In this document: positions 21,601-36,700 of the stretch, piece by piece | How the letters are laid out: every line of letters begins with the position of its first letter | Position numbering within the stretch: position 1 is the first letter of the stretch | Origin: Punica granatum | Taxonomy: Eukaryota > Streptophyta > Magnoliopsida > Myrtales > Lythraceae | Assembly: GCF_007655135.1 (NCBI RefSeq) | Contig: NC_045130.1 | Span: 32,732,605-32,796,604, forward strand | Direction of reading: 5' to 3' | Length of the DNA stretch: 64,000 bases | The notes under the pieces: model-generated | What the model was told of the DNA's origin: nothing | What the model saw: the letters and a program-made list of their open reading frames with translations, nothing else | The model's database searches: none | Translations under genes and position numbers: made by a program

Positions 21601-23724
21601 TTTATATAAAAACATGTCTCTTTACTTTAATTTCTTATAATTAATTTTTGTTATAACACCCTTTGATATATCTAGATAAATTCCAATTTACTTTTGGACA
21701 CATTATCAATTATATTTTCAATGTTATTTATTACATCCATTTGTAATATAAAAATTCATAATGACTTTTAAAGTATTAAAGAAAAATACAAGCGTGCATT
21801 TATTTTAAACAACGTGCAATATTTCTCAATTTCCTTTTGATTCTTCCTCTTTTCTATTTGTCATGCTAAATTTGCTCCAATTTTATGGCTCCCGCCTTCC
21901 TCTAATTTGTGAATTTTCAGCCTTACATGTATTGAATTCTTCCTCATCACATGAAGCACTTGCATTTTGTTCTAAACCTTCTATCATCTTATATTTGTTG
22001 AGATCTATCCCTATTGTTCTTTGAAACTTTCTTCATTGTCAATTATGATGTCAAAGGATAAATTAATAGCTAAATTATTTTGCTCTTCATTTAAAATTCA
22101 AATTACAAAATGTGTGAAAAATATATAATCATTTAATACCGAGGTATAAAATATGAATTTTATATTCTTTTTGTTTCAATAATCTTTTTGATAATGATAA
22201 ATGTCCCTTGTCCAGGCATCGCTTAACTATTTCCCATGGTCCGTGTCCACATACTATCATTAATTTTTTATGTCAATAATTATTATTATCTACTATATAT
22301 AACATAATTTTACCAAAGAATGAGATTATTTTCATGTGTATCACATATGATTTTTGCACTTAAATGTATTCGATTTACATAGTTCCCTTGAGTAGGTGCA
22401 TGCATGTACACATATTCACTGGTAGATTTAACCACCACGATCGATATGTCAAATAAAACTTTCGCTTTCCAATAGTGTGTGTGTACATATAAATAAGAAA
22501 GTCAATTGGAAAAATAAAAGGGAGGAATATTTCTGAATTGACAACATATATTTCATTTTATGATGTTCATTATTATATATTATCTGTAAATTATATTATC
22601 TAGCAAATATATGTTCTGTTGTTTTCAATGGAGGAGACTTTTCATATTCAAGGGGAAAAAAATATGGAGAAGACTATCAATTTTCCATTCCTTACTTATT
22701 TTTTGGGTAAACTATTCCTTACTTATTTGATATGTTGGCGATTATGCACGAGCCTTTTACTTAACTAAGTACATAATGCTTTGTACAACGAGAACAAAAT
22801 ACATATGCCATTCTCCCCATACATAAACTATTTATATATGCATATATATTTGTAAGAAACTATTCTTATTATTCTCGGACATCATATACACAGAGACTAT
22901 AATATCTAGGAAAGTCTACCTGTACGAAAAATTAGAAGTGGGTCCATGCATGCATGTCATCACAAAATGGAGATACAAATAAGAAATTGCAACTGGGACA
23001 TTTTTTCCCCCTTTCCTATTTTAAGCATGTAGCTACCAATACGATAAAAGTGTAACTGAAATAAACGCTAAGTAAATGAGAGCCCTTGCTCAATTCAGCT
23101 CTATATATAAAATTTAGGTTATTGAACCTATACGTTATACGAATTTTGTATAGAAAATTTAATTGTGAGTAGTTAAATATGAAGACAATATTTGATATCG
23201 ATTTATAGTTATATTAATATGCAGAAAACTTATTCTTTTATCCTATATAAATTTTAATACAACAAATTTCATTCACATACCAGATAGTATTAGCTCAAGA
23301 GCTTGTAAGCATATAATTCAGGTAAAATATTTCATAAATATAATCAGAATTATCAATCTAATTTATAAGAAAATAAATTGAATATTTTAAAAATTCAAAA
23401 TTCCAAAATTTAATTAATTAATTTAACCATAAGGTCTATGAAATTATAAACGTTAGCATTCATTGGTGTTTTATTCTCACTTGCATTTCAAATATTAAGT
23501 TTTGTGAATTTGAATAATCTTAGATAATTAAAATGGACCAATCACTTCAATGAGAGATTTACTTGATTGAACTTTTATAAGGCTAACTTAATTTAATTAA
23601 ATAAAGCTTAATATAATGTTAAATAATTCATAATTTCCTTAAAAATTGTGAATATTTATTCACTAATGATATAACAATAAGTTATTAGAATCCTACTTTA
23701 AGATATATGTCTACTTTAATTACA

Positions 23725-23764
<40 letters not shown>

Positions 23765-24739
23765 GTAACAGCAGCAGCCATATAATAATTTATTAAGACA
23801 TTTACTAGTTCAACTCAATTATAGTTTGAGTCAAATTTATATATTTATATAGATATATGTAATTTATTATATATAGACTAGGTCATAGCCCGTGCAATGC
23901 CGTTATCTCTCAAGATTTTATGTGCTAATAATACCTTAATTACATGTATTCGTTTATGCAACAAATTAAAAGAGTAGACAAAAGTACATGATAGGAATAG
24001 TTATGGATAAAAAAATATGGATACTCATTTGTTAATTATCATCTGTTTATTTTATAAAAGAGCATAATTTTTCGGTAGGTGAAAAGCATATTACTAATTA
24101 ATACATGTAAAAAAGTAAACAGTTATTTTCAAGCATAAAATTTAATTCCAACTATTTTTTTTTATTTTGTTGTACCCTCAATCATATTAGGGTCAATTTT
24201 TAAGTTCTATTTGTATAACGACCCAAAAGTCTGACGAATATTATAAAATTGAGAATTTATATTGATATTGCTTAAGAGTTGTTTATATTAAAATTTTATT
24301 ATTTTATTTTAAAATATTTACTAGCGGGAATGTCAATATTGTAATTTAATAGAGACTGATTACTAAATAAAAGATATTTAAAATTTTTGTAAATTGTCTC
24401 AAAGAGTGAACATAGCTATATGAGAAAATTTCTAAGAAAATTTAGGAAAAAAAAAAAAGAAAGAACATGAAAACTGAAAAAGATACAAATGCAAAAATAA
24501 TCAAAAGTTTGTGGAAAATTTTGAAGTAATAGAAAAGAAAGTTGGAATACGTGGCAGTGGCAGACATAGATGAGCATTTAATTTATTTATAGATAGATAG
24601 ATTTATAGATTTTAGACTTATTGTTATTGTAATTGGCAGAAGCATTTTTTTTTATTACACTTTTTATATGGCGTTTCATTTGATCATATTTTTACCAATT
24701 ATATCCGCCCAAAAGGTGAGTCTGTATCTAATACCTTGA
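21601..24739. other. Very AT-rich spacer
   Basis: No coding region, RNA gene or mobile-element end could be supported in this stretch. It is dense in homopolymers and short AT palindromes. Confidence 0.45.
23718..23763. repeat. ATT trinucleotide microsatellite
   Basis: About 15 ATT units, followed by AGTAACAGCAGCAGCC. Confidence 0.9.
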
Positions 24740-24885
24740 AGTCACCAGGAGTTTAACGTAGTAGCACCGTCTTCAACTAGGTTCAAGAGATCTTAAATTC
24801 GATTTTTATCAATGAGACTTCCTATATATTTTTCCTTTCCTATTTATTACATTTTAGGTCCATGAGTCTCATTTACAACTGTAAA
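24740..24885 (+). repeat. SINE family B copy
   Basis: Plus-strand version of the family: AACGTAGTAGCACCGTC, ACTAGGTTCAAGAGATC, AATGAGACTTCCTATATA, then CTATTTATTACATTTTAGG and a GAGTCTCATTTACAA tail ending in A-runs. Confidence 0.5.
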
Positions 24886-25080
24886 AAAAAATACAAAACA
24901 AAACAAAAATCAGTATTTGATTATGGCAGAAATTAAAATAAATGATTGATTGGAATCTGAAATGTAGAATGAACAGAAATAATTTTCATGATCATCTGTG
25001 ATTAGGAGGACATAAATATGTCAATTTGGTCGGTCTAAGGAAGCGGGTGACATAATTCATAGACCTATTATACAAGTGAA

Positions 25081-25111
<31 letters not shown>

Positions 25112-27002
25112 CCCTCTATGGCAACGCTGCTTAAGAAAGGAAAAATCGAATTAAATCTGGTCAGATGGCACATAAAACGCGGGACCGATAATGTAATTGA
25201 CAAATCAATAGGGAGATCATGAATATGTCTAGCATGAAACGAGCTGCTCTTTGTCTTTGGGGAGTCTTGAGATTGAGATTCTTGTGCTGGAGACAAGTGA
25301 TAATCGGAAGACGTGAGATTAAGAAATGTGTGATGGGAACTTCAATGAACACCTCAGTCTTAATGTCATGTAACATCAATTAAGGAATGTAACATGACAG
25401 GGAACACGCATTGGTGTAAGTCTCTATCCTGATAATGCCATGTTCATGATCAGATTAACAATCAGCAAAGTAACTTTTGCATTTTGGTAAAGGCGTGGCC
25501 TAGATTCTCGGCGTGGGTGACTGCGATGGAACAGTTTCTTTTAGAAGAAATGACTTGGGTGTGCAGCCGATTACTAAAATATCCTTGTGGGCCTTATGGT
25601 GCTATCTAACTGTTACCATGATTAGAATTTTTGTAGACGAGCCCACATGTATCCTATAGTTATTGGCCGAGACTAATTCTGTTGGGACATAAACTTCGCG
25701 TTGGTGACAAGATGCTTCCAATAAAATCGACAAGTCACTTGGAAAAATATGGTTAAGGTAAACTACCCCATACTCCACTCGAGCTAAAATCAAGATGTTC
25801 TACATCTAGTTCTCATCAATTGCCCTACCTTTTAAATTCTCCGTTCCCTAAACATATTGAGTTAAGAACATGAGTAGAATCTATATCTATATATTATGTT
25901 ATTCAAACTACTCTCATGAGAGTATTCTATTCGTGCGAGGAAAAGCTATTACATAATCTTTTTTGTGTGATGAGGAGCTACCACGTAAGCTCCTTTAAAT
26001 TTATTCACTTTTCCATTAAGTCATTTTTTATTCTTTTCTCCCGCCGTTAATTAATTTATATGATTTTTTAGATTTTATTATTATTTAAATAATTATTTTT
26101 TTAGAAAAATGTAAATATATAATTTATTATGTATAGAATATGAAGTTCACCGATAGATTTTTGCTAAAATTATATAGAACGAGCTGAGGATATTTCAGTA
26201 AAATTGATAATCGCGCTATGCACGGACTACTCAACTAGTATATATCAAACATGTTAATGTTCTACCAACATTGATTGATTCTAACGGATCTGTGTTGTTT
26301 TCTTTGAGACAGGTCATGGGTAATATGATTGAGTCATGATATTTTATGTTAAGTCTCATCTATATATTATTAATAAAGACTCCAGCGCTCCTCTTTTGTA
26401 ACTTTTATTTTCGATTATACACGATCCACACAACCTTCAATAAATTGGAATCCATCAGATTAAAGAAAAGCGGTTAATCCCCGAAATCTGATCCAAAAAA
26501 GAAACTAGATCAGTAAGATAGCAACCTTAAATGTGACTATCTACTCATCGTTTGGTTCTTTTTGTGTGTATCTTTCTCTTTCTACCGTATGCACAACTCT
26601 ATCCACTCTCTCTCTTATTCATATATGGCAGAATTTTCTTTTTCCCTCAATGTGATATTCGGGAATCTAGTAAGTTACCACTAATTCAGTTTGAATTTGA
26701 TTAGTCCGTTAACGTGAATTTTTTCATTCAAAAAATTCAAATTTAAAACTTTATTTAAAAAGAATAAGTATTAAATCACTTGAAATAACACAAGTTGGTT
26801 GATAGAATTTTCATTTTATGTAATACTTCAATTTTGTTCTCTCACCTTTCATCAAATTATAATTTTATTTCCTTCAGAAGTAATATTACACATCATTTTT
26901 CTTTTCCTTAATAAATATTTTCTTTCTTTCATTTTAATTATAAATCGAATTGAATTAAAATAACAATACCAAACCAATTATTATATTATACAAGATAATG
27001 CT
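24886..27002. other. AT-rich spacer
   Basis: Contains an AT microsatellite at 25080-25106. No gene is supported; short minus-strand open frames at 25057-25793 lack domains. Confidence 0.4.
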
Positions 27003-27200
27003 TACAGGTCCCATAGGGACCTCTTGTGGGGTGATTTTTCCCACTCGCCCAAATTTTTTTTTTTCATTTTCTTATTTAAATATAAAACAAGATATTGATG
27101 ACAGGTCGCAGAGGGACCCCTAGTGGCGAGTGAGGTATTTTTTTCCACTCGTTCAAATCTTTTTTTCATTTTTTTCCTTTTCTTTTTAAATATTAAAAAT
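27003..27200. repeat. Imperfect direct duplication, about 105 bp x 2
   Basis: AGGTCCCATAGGGACCTCTT with CCCACTCGCCCAAAT and a long T tract is repeated as AGGTCGCAGAGGGACCCCTA with CCACTCGTTCAAATC and a T tract. The two copies lie near 27006 and 27103. Confidence 0.6.
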
Positions 27201-27339
27201 TTCATTCCAAATTTAAATTATCACCGGTTTAAGTACTCTCTTCTTATTTATTCCATGCTTAATGCATCTGGCGAGTAGGATGGGTTTCCCACATGCGGAA
27301 ATCCAGTGCACTTTCTTTTCTTTTTTCTCTTTTCACTTT

Positions 27340-28608
27340 GGGTTAATTGCTGAAAAAATCATTAACTTTGCACTTTTTTTCAAATTTAACACAAACTTTT
27401 TCAAATGACATGTAAAATCACAAACTCACATTTTGTTCTCACATCTAGCATTTTGTCGATCTTCCCGTTAATTTTAATGGATTTTACTTAACAGCGTCAT
27501 GCAAAGCATTGTGATTGGATGAGTGGATCCCCATGGATTTATTTAATAATTAATTATTCTTGAAATAAAAAAATACAAAAAAATTATGAGGGAAAGGGAG
27601 AAGGGCGCTGATGGCCATGGTGGCCTCGATTGTGGCCGGTACACCCCAATCGAGGTCGGCGATGACCTCTATCGTCTCCGGCGACTCCAAGCGGCCGCAA
27701 TCGAGTCGCCACCCATCGTAATTGAGAGAACCCCCAATTTTGAAGCTTTTCCCGATTGGACTGGGCTAGAGATGACAAAGCTCACCGCCGACCCAGATTG
27801 GGGGGGTAGCGGCATCAAGAAAAGACCCAATTTCAGGGTTCTCTTGATTAGAGCCAGTGGTGACTTGATCGCGGCCGCCACCTTCCCAATCGGTGTCACC
27901 GGCGATGACACAATTCGCCACCGACCCCGATTGGGGTGTGACGGTCGAGATCGAGGCCACCGTGGCCGTGAGTACCCCTCCTCCCTTTCCCTCCAATTTC
28001 TTTTTTTTTTTTCATTTTCAGAAGAGTTAATTGCACCATATAGCTTAACGTTTGAATGAATTCTTAATTCTAACCCAAACTTGATTTTTTACCGGAGATA
28101 TCACAACGTTGACGTGTTGGTTTCACATCTATCCTGACGCTAATTTTCTGTCCAAAATTGACGGAATTGCTCACGTGGCACGTTAATTTCACATCTATCC
28201 CGACACTTGTTACAAAATTAACGTGCCACGTGTGCCATTCCGTCAATTTTGGACGGAAAATTAGCGTCGGGATAGATGTGAAACTAACACGTCAACGTTG
28301 GGATATCTTAGGTAAAAATTCAAGTTTGGGGTAGAACTAAAAATTTCAATAAACGTTAGGCTATATGACGCAATTATCCATTTTCAAAATAAGTAATTAT
28401 TAAATAAATTCAATGGGGTCCGCTCATTCAATCCAAATGCACCACGTGATGCCGTTAAATAAAATATGTTAAAATTGATGGGAGGATTGACAGAATGCTA
28501 GATGTGAGAACAAAAAGTCAGTTGGTGATTTTACGTGTCATTTCAAAATTTTTGTGTTAGATTTGAGAAAAAAAATGCAAAGATGGTGATTTTTTCGGCC
28601 ATTAACCC
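27340..28608. mobile_element. Whole-length foldback (MULE-like) element with GC-rich arms
   Basis: Ends GGGTTAATTGCTGAAAAAAT and, in reverse complement, GGGTTAATGGCCGAAAAAAT. Flanks TTTCACTTT (27331-27339) and TTTTACTTT (28609-28617) agree at 8 of 9, as for a Mutator duplication. The arms pair beyond the usual terminal repeat. ATTTATTTAATAATTAATTA at 27537 pairs near 28390. GGTGGCCTCGAT, ACACCCCAATCG and GCGGCCGC blocks on the left (27619-27700) pair with 27870-27965. Pairing reaches the centre near 27800. A plus-strand open frame of 157 codons (27586-28059) and two antisense frames cross the GC-rich core, but they follow from the inverted repeat and show no known domain. Confidence 0.85.
28022..28378. 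mobile_element. Inverted-repeat MITE nested in the foldback element
   Basis: A near-complete palindrome: TAATTGCACCATATAGCTTA on the left pairs with the right end, whose reverse complement is TAATTGCGTCATATAGCCTA. It closes around CACGTGGCACGTTAATTT. Nine-base flanks CATTTTCAG (28013-28021) and CATTTTCAA (28379-28387) agree at 8 of 9. It lies wholly within the right arm of the larger element, so it inserted later. Confidence 0.8.
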
Positions 28609-28882
28609 TTTTACTTTTATAATTCCAATTTCTTATAACTTTTTTCCGATATGCACCACCTGATATCTCGAATCCCATGGGTCCCAACTAATTTAAGTTC
28701 GAGTTGAGTCATCCCACTAATCAATAAAATTATGTAGTCATGGATTTTCTCTTTCCGCGATAATCAAACTCAATCATCCCATGCTAAATGTATTGGGCGA
28801 GTGAGGATCCACCCAATATTTTTTAGACTTTCAATTTTTTGTTATTTCAAATTTTGATGTGCATCTCTTAATATATTGAATT

Positions 28883-28975
28883 TCAGTAGATCTTGAATAA
28901 TCTATGTTCGAGCTCCATTGACCCATTAAGAAGTAACTCTCCCAATAGTGAATTTTCTCCATTCTAAACAACCAA
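28883..28975 (-). repeat. SINE family A fragment
   Basis: The minus strand shows GAATGGAGAAAATTCACTAT, GAGAGTTACTTCTTAATGGG and TCAATGGAGCTCGAAC in family A order, then decays. Confidence 0.45.
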
Positions 28976-29689
28976 TTTCAATACTTTTTTTTGAGAAAGA
29001 ATACACTTATAAAGTGAATTTGGCAAGCATGTGTTGCCACATATAACCCCTTTTTTTTAACTCTAGCTCAATTTTTAATTATCCTTAAAAAAAATTCGCT
29101 CTTATCTCCAATTACATTTTTCGTTAATTTATTTTCCTATTTTATGCATGTCATCCGAAACAGTAGAAGGAACTATGTATGTTATACCTAGGATCCTAGA
29201 CTATAATAACTAAATTTATATTCTAATAAAAATTTTCAAATATTTGTAGTGACATATATGTAAACACTAGATATAATTTCAGTATTCTTTTAGATTTTAA
29301 CATGTAATTCTTTTTTAATATTTGTAATTGAAGTATGATTTCAATGTTATTGTAATCCAAACATATACTTTTTATATTGAAATATATTTTGATGAGCTTA
29401 TTTAGCATATAAATTAATATAATTACGAAATATAATATGATTACAATTAATAAAATTCGATGAAAATTTTTACGCTACGTGCGGGAAATATACATATATA
29501 TAAATTAGAGTTTAATACTTTCACATGTTCTGTACAATAATAGTTAAGACAATATACATATATGCCATTTCAAATTCTAAATGAAGATGGAAATTTGCAC
29601 TTAACATTATCGAGGAAAAGGTACTTTATAACCATCTATGGGAATCTTGACTTATGATTTTCTAATAAAGTTATATTTTATACTTGGAA

Positions 29690-29900
29690 TATATTACCCG
29701 AGGAACAAACTTGAGTTTTTTATATAATATATTTTCATTTTTATAAAATTAAAATTAAAATAAGTTATTTTGTAATAAAAGTTAATGAAACTTAAAAGTG
29801 GTTATAAATAAAAGTCTATTTTGAAAGAACGTATTTAACCTTTTTAACATCTTATGATTTTGACTATATTTAGTAAGAGAGTAAAATTATAATTTTAAAA
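29690..29900. repeat. Partial relative of the 2871-3480 TIR element
   Basis: GAAACTTAAAAGTGGTTATA, a TTTGAAAGAACGTATTTAAC-like block and TTTTGACTATATTTAGTAAG follow the order of GAAGTTAGAAGTGGTTATA, TTTGAGAGTATATACTTTAA and TTTTGACTATATTTAGAAAA in the right arm at 3315-3440. Confidence 0.5.
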
Positions 29901-30383
29901 AATAACTTTAATAAAAAAATAATAATAATTTCTTAATTGGTACTTTTTAGCATATTATTAAATATAATTTCTTGACCCCGCGTGATCAATTGCCTATTAT
30001 GATAAAAGAGAATTTCAGGGTGGGAGTTTGATACCATTTGTATCGTGAGCATGACCTTAACTAGAATTATTTAATTCTTAGAAAAAATATTATGTAATTA
30101 GTTGACCCTATTTTTCAGATAGTTATATTAGTCCAAATTAATAAGTTTATTATATAATAATATTGAATCATCGCTGATAGCCGCCCGACAACTCCCCACA
30201 TGTGGTTATTTTGGGCGCCGAAGAAAAGAATTTATGGAATTGCAGGTTGGGTGTGAAGGAATAAGCAGTACGGTATGAAGGAATGAGAAAGTTATTGAAA
30301 TTTTATACGAAATAAGCAGTACTACCTCATTAAATTCCATTTTCCCCTTATCATAAATATACTTATGGATATCAACATGAAAT

Positions 30384-30551
30384 GATTTAAGCAATTCGTC
30401 AAATATTTCCCTTATAAAAGGTTTCAAGTTTAAATTTTGTGAATGGAGAAAATCCATACTAAAAAGTTTTATTTCCATATTGAGCCAATCCGACTCGAAC
30501 TGAATTATTCAAGACTTATTATGCATCCAATTATCAGGATATATACTGAAA
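30384..30551 (+). repeat. SINE family A copy
   Basis: TTTCAAGTTTAAATTTTGTG, AATGGAGAAAATCCATACTA, GAGCCAATCCGACTCGAACT, then a GGATATATACTGAAA end. Confidence 0.6.
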
Positions 30552-30910
30552 TGATTAAATAAAAAAAATACTCTTCTTAACAAACTGGGGATTGCATTAA
30601 ATAAGGTGATAGTGGAGTAATTATGAGGATTTTCAGGATGTCTCCCGAATTATCCCCGCATTAAATCCAGCAATTTTTTTTATATTATAAAGGAGGATCT
30701 CAATAATTAATAAAGGGTTCATATGGTGGTTCTAGAAACAATATATAATATAAAATTTCTTGATTATCATGCGAAAATATATTCAACTATACTATACTAT
30801 TTTTTATAAATATTCAATAAATTAATTAATAACTTGCCATAATTACGGGACCTTAAACCTTTTTTTTTTTGCGCCCTCAATGGAGGCCTTTGAGTCTAAA
30901 AGATTAATGG

Positions 30911-31089
30911 GCTAGGTGATTCAATGCATGTTCTCTTTTAAGTAAGTCTCAGTTTAGAGTCTTGTAAACGAAGAAATTTCATAATTTTAAGAGTTTTTTT
31001 CTCTTAGTGGCCGACCTAATCGGAATCCGGATTAATCAGGGGTCCAATAGACTTCCAGACATCCTAATAGTGCACATCATAAAATAAAA
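30911..31089 (+). repeat. SINE family A copy
   Basis: Starts near GCTAGGTGATTCAATGC. Further on it has GTTTAGAGTCTTGTAAACG, GTGGCCGACCTAATCGG, GGATTAATCAGGGGTCCAAT and ACTTCCAGACATCC, ending in an A-rich stretch. Confidence 0.6.
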
Positions 31090-31543
31090 ATAGATTAACA
31101 AAAGAAAATAAAAAAAATACCAAAAGGCCTACTCATAAAATTCAAATTAGAATCAAACCCAAAATCCCTTTGTTTCATCTATTATAATATATAAAACCTG
31201 AAGCACGAGAAATATAAACTCTATCAGATAACTCTTAACTCATGGTTTAATGTAACGCGAGTCATGGGAGCTCCAATTGCTAACCCTCAGCTCCTAAATT
31301 AGATTTTGAAAATAAGTTAATGTATTTGATTATTTAAATTTAGACACAATAATAAAAGTAATTTTATATTTAAAATCGTGAATATTAAAAAGTACTTTTA
31401 ACTTTTCGATGGATATTAAAAATTATTTTTCTCAAAAAATATAACATGATCCGGAGAAGTTGTTATATATATCAAATAATTATATATTATTAATTTTTTA
31501 ATTATCTGCACAATACAAGGCCTTATCTAGTTTATAAATGAAT

Positions 31544-31668
31544 TTTTTTTCGATGTAAACATTAGCATTCGAAAGTCCAATTGAATCACAACTAATCCAG
31601 TCGAGTCGGATCGATCCACTAAAAAGTAAAGCTCTTCTAACGTAAATTTTTATATTCATAAATATTCC
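31544..31668 (-). repeat. SINE family A 3' fragment in the gibberellin 2-oxidase promoter
   Basis: Minus strand: TTTAGTGGATCGATCCGACT, CGACTGGATTAGTTGTGATT, CAATTGGACTTTCGAATGC, then an A-rich tail. It ends about 57 bases upstream of the proposed TATA box and points away from the gene. Confidence 0.65.
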
Positions 31669-31670
31669 AA

Positions 31671-31730
31671 CCCGAGCCATCTCCCTATTTACCTGCATTG
31701 CACCCCTTTCCCGAGCCATCTCCCTATTTA
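31671..31730 (+). repeat. 21-bp direct repeat in the core promoter
   Basis: CCCGAGCCATCTCCCTATTT plus one A occurs at 31671-31691 and again at 31710-31730. The second copy runs into the TATA-like TATTTAAA. Confidence 0.9.
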
Positions 31731-31732
31731 AA
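31725..31732 (+). promoter_or_regulatory. Candidate TATA box of the gibberellin 2-oxidase gene
   Basis: TATTTAAA lies 120 bases upstream of the ATG. A CT-rich stretch typical of plant 5' leaders (CCCTCTCCTCTCCCTCTCTC, 31773-31798) lies between them. Confidence 0.5.
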
Positions 31733-31851
31733 CTCCACACACAAGCCCTCTGCCTCAAGAAACACAACCACATCTCCCTCTCCTCTCCCTCTCTCTCTCG
31801 CAAGAAGTAGAAAATATATTATCATCAGCATCATAGTTATATATACATATC

Positions 31852-34640
<2,789 letters not shown>

Positions 34641-36544
34641 CGTGGTCAAACTTCACACCCTCCTTGGTCTGGTCATTTTGCTTCTCCTAAGGCCAAAGGA
34701 AAAGGAAAGAAAGAAAGGAAGGGATAATTAGCGTTTTTGTCAACGGTGAAAAGTCGGATACATACATATGGGAAAAAGTTGACGTACTTGCTATATATAT
34801 ATATATATATATACTCGCATATCTATAGATATATATTGAAAGAGAGTAGGTTATTTCTCTTTTTTCTTTTCCTATCTTTATTAAACCTTACTAGACTATG
34901 TGTTTAGTCTTTGTTTACTTTTCTTAATGGTATCAGTCTATGTGTAAAAAGCTGTCCCTTCTACCATCAATGCGAGTTTATCCTCATCCTCGTTATCCAT
35001 GCAATTCATTGCGATGCTTTATTTGATCCTGGACTTGTTAAATCATTATATATGATGTTGGGAAATCATTTACAGATAGAGTATCTGATGATTTTAGACA
35101 ATCAACGATCATCGCATTGATTAAGGACTTAAGATATACACATACTCACAGCACGGGTCCAATTGGAGCTGGCATCGCCTCTTTTAAAACGGTTTGAATA
35201 GATAAAGAAAATCCATAACCCGTGAATCGAAAATCGATATAGGATTAGGCAACGTGATGTGTGGCATGGGTTGATATCATCATGGGCAAGCTCTAATGTT
35301 ACTGAAATTAGTAAAGAGGGAAACTTTCAAATCTATCTCTGCGGCCGAAAAGACAGTTAATAAGACATTGAATTCATAGTCAACTGATATGGAAAGATAA
35401 GAGTTTGATTTGACTGCCCACTTCAGCCCATGCAATCTCCAAGTTCCAATGCCCCATTTTTTCTGTTCCATCCCCACTTGAAGCCTGCTGGTCATATTCC
35501 TCTGGCAAAGTCCAATCGTGAGATGGTTGCTAATTCCACCGATTAGATCAGCCTTTTTGTTGGGGATCAATTCTCAACAATTATAGAAGGTCCGTACTGG
35601 TCCCTGACAAGGGTCGATGCACCTTCCGGTACAAAAATAAGATGGAGGACTGATCTTCTTCTGATGAAACCCCGTTGTTAATCCAAATACGCACCGAACC
35701 GTGGAGAACCAGAGCTCATGTACATGAGTTTTCAAAAATATTTTTCTATTATCGAAAAAAGTATAGAGTCGTGATGCACGTACTCGCTTGATAATCAAAA
35801 TATTCTAAACTTGATACTCGTGATAGAACCATTCATGTCCTTTGTTAATTATTATAATTTTTAATTTATTGTACTAAACCCATTAGACATCCTCTTGTAA
35901 TTGAAAAAAAAAAATTTCTCCATTTGTTTTTGCAGGTTTAGGCAATAAAATTCCTTGAAAACATATATGACGACATATGAACTTATCATGTCCCGACACA
36001 AATACAATATAGCAATGAACCTTCTTAAATGCGTTTATTCACAAATAATTTCTTCTGAACTTGTCTATGTGGGAAGTATATGGCCTTTCAGCACAGTGGC
36101 AAAATAATTTATTTATCCACAAACCTTTGGACCAAACCTAAGATCATGACTGGTTCTCAGTCGCATTTGGACAGTAACGAAAGCCAGGAAGCGCCGATAT
36201 TTTAATTATGTAATCACCGCATTTGATACAGCTTCTGTCGAAGGTGTATGAGTTCAAATCGCGTGGCGCACTTTCTTTGATTCATCATAAGGAAAATTTC
36301 TAATTTATAGCGAAAATGAGATGAACATCATCGGGGTCTCTATGTGTATTCGAAGTTTCCTCTTCAAAATTATTATTATTATTATTTTAATTATATTTGT
36401 TTGGGTAAGGAGGAGAGGTTCTCAATACACATTTTTAAGTCTCGGTTCCACCCTCAAGCATGACCATAAAGGACCAAACGGAAATTATGACAATTTTCTT
36501 CAGTAGTGTAAGCTTCCATGCTAGTTAGTAGAGGGCCAAAACTC
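34641..36544. other. Downstream of the oxidase; spacer
   Basis: The first few hundred bases probably include the 3' UTR; an AT microsatellite lies at 34792-34811. No clear AATAAA was placed. Small open frames at 34911-35798 have no recognised domain. Confidence 0.4.
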
Positions 36545-36700
36545 CGAAAAGGATACCAATAGCACACGCTCTCCTTTATAAATCAAAAGATATCGGATTT
36601 AATTCTCATTAGTAGAATTATCCGTACTCTTTATTTTTCATTTTCTTGCCATTTATTAGGCTTATGAGACTCAAAATTTACAATCGAGACAAAAAAAAAT
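36545..36700 (+). repeat. SINE family B copy
   Basis: AATAGCACACGCTCTCC, CAAAAGATATCGGATTTAAT, TTAGTAGAATTATCCGTACT, then CTTGCCATTTATTAGGCTTA and GAGACTCAAAATTTACAA with a poly(A) end. Confidence 0.55.

Larger units (their letters stand above)
28609..30383. other. AT-rich spacer
   Basis: Holds a SINE A fragment (28883-28975) and a partial TIR-element relative (29690-29900), listed separately. No gene is supported. Confidence 0.4.

Noticed and set aside
27586..28059. Plus-strand open frame of 157 codons and antisense partners
   Set aside because: The frames follow from the GC-rich inverted repeat of a foldback element and run into a nested MITE. No recognisable domain.
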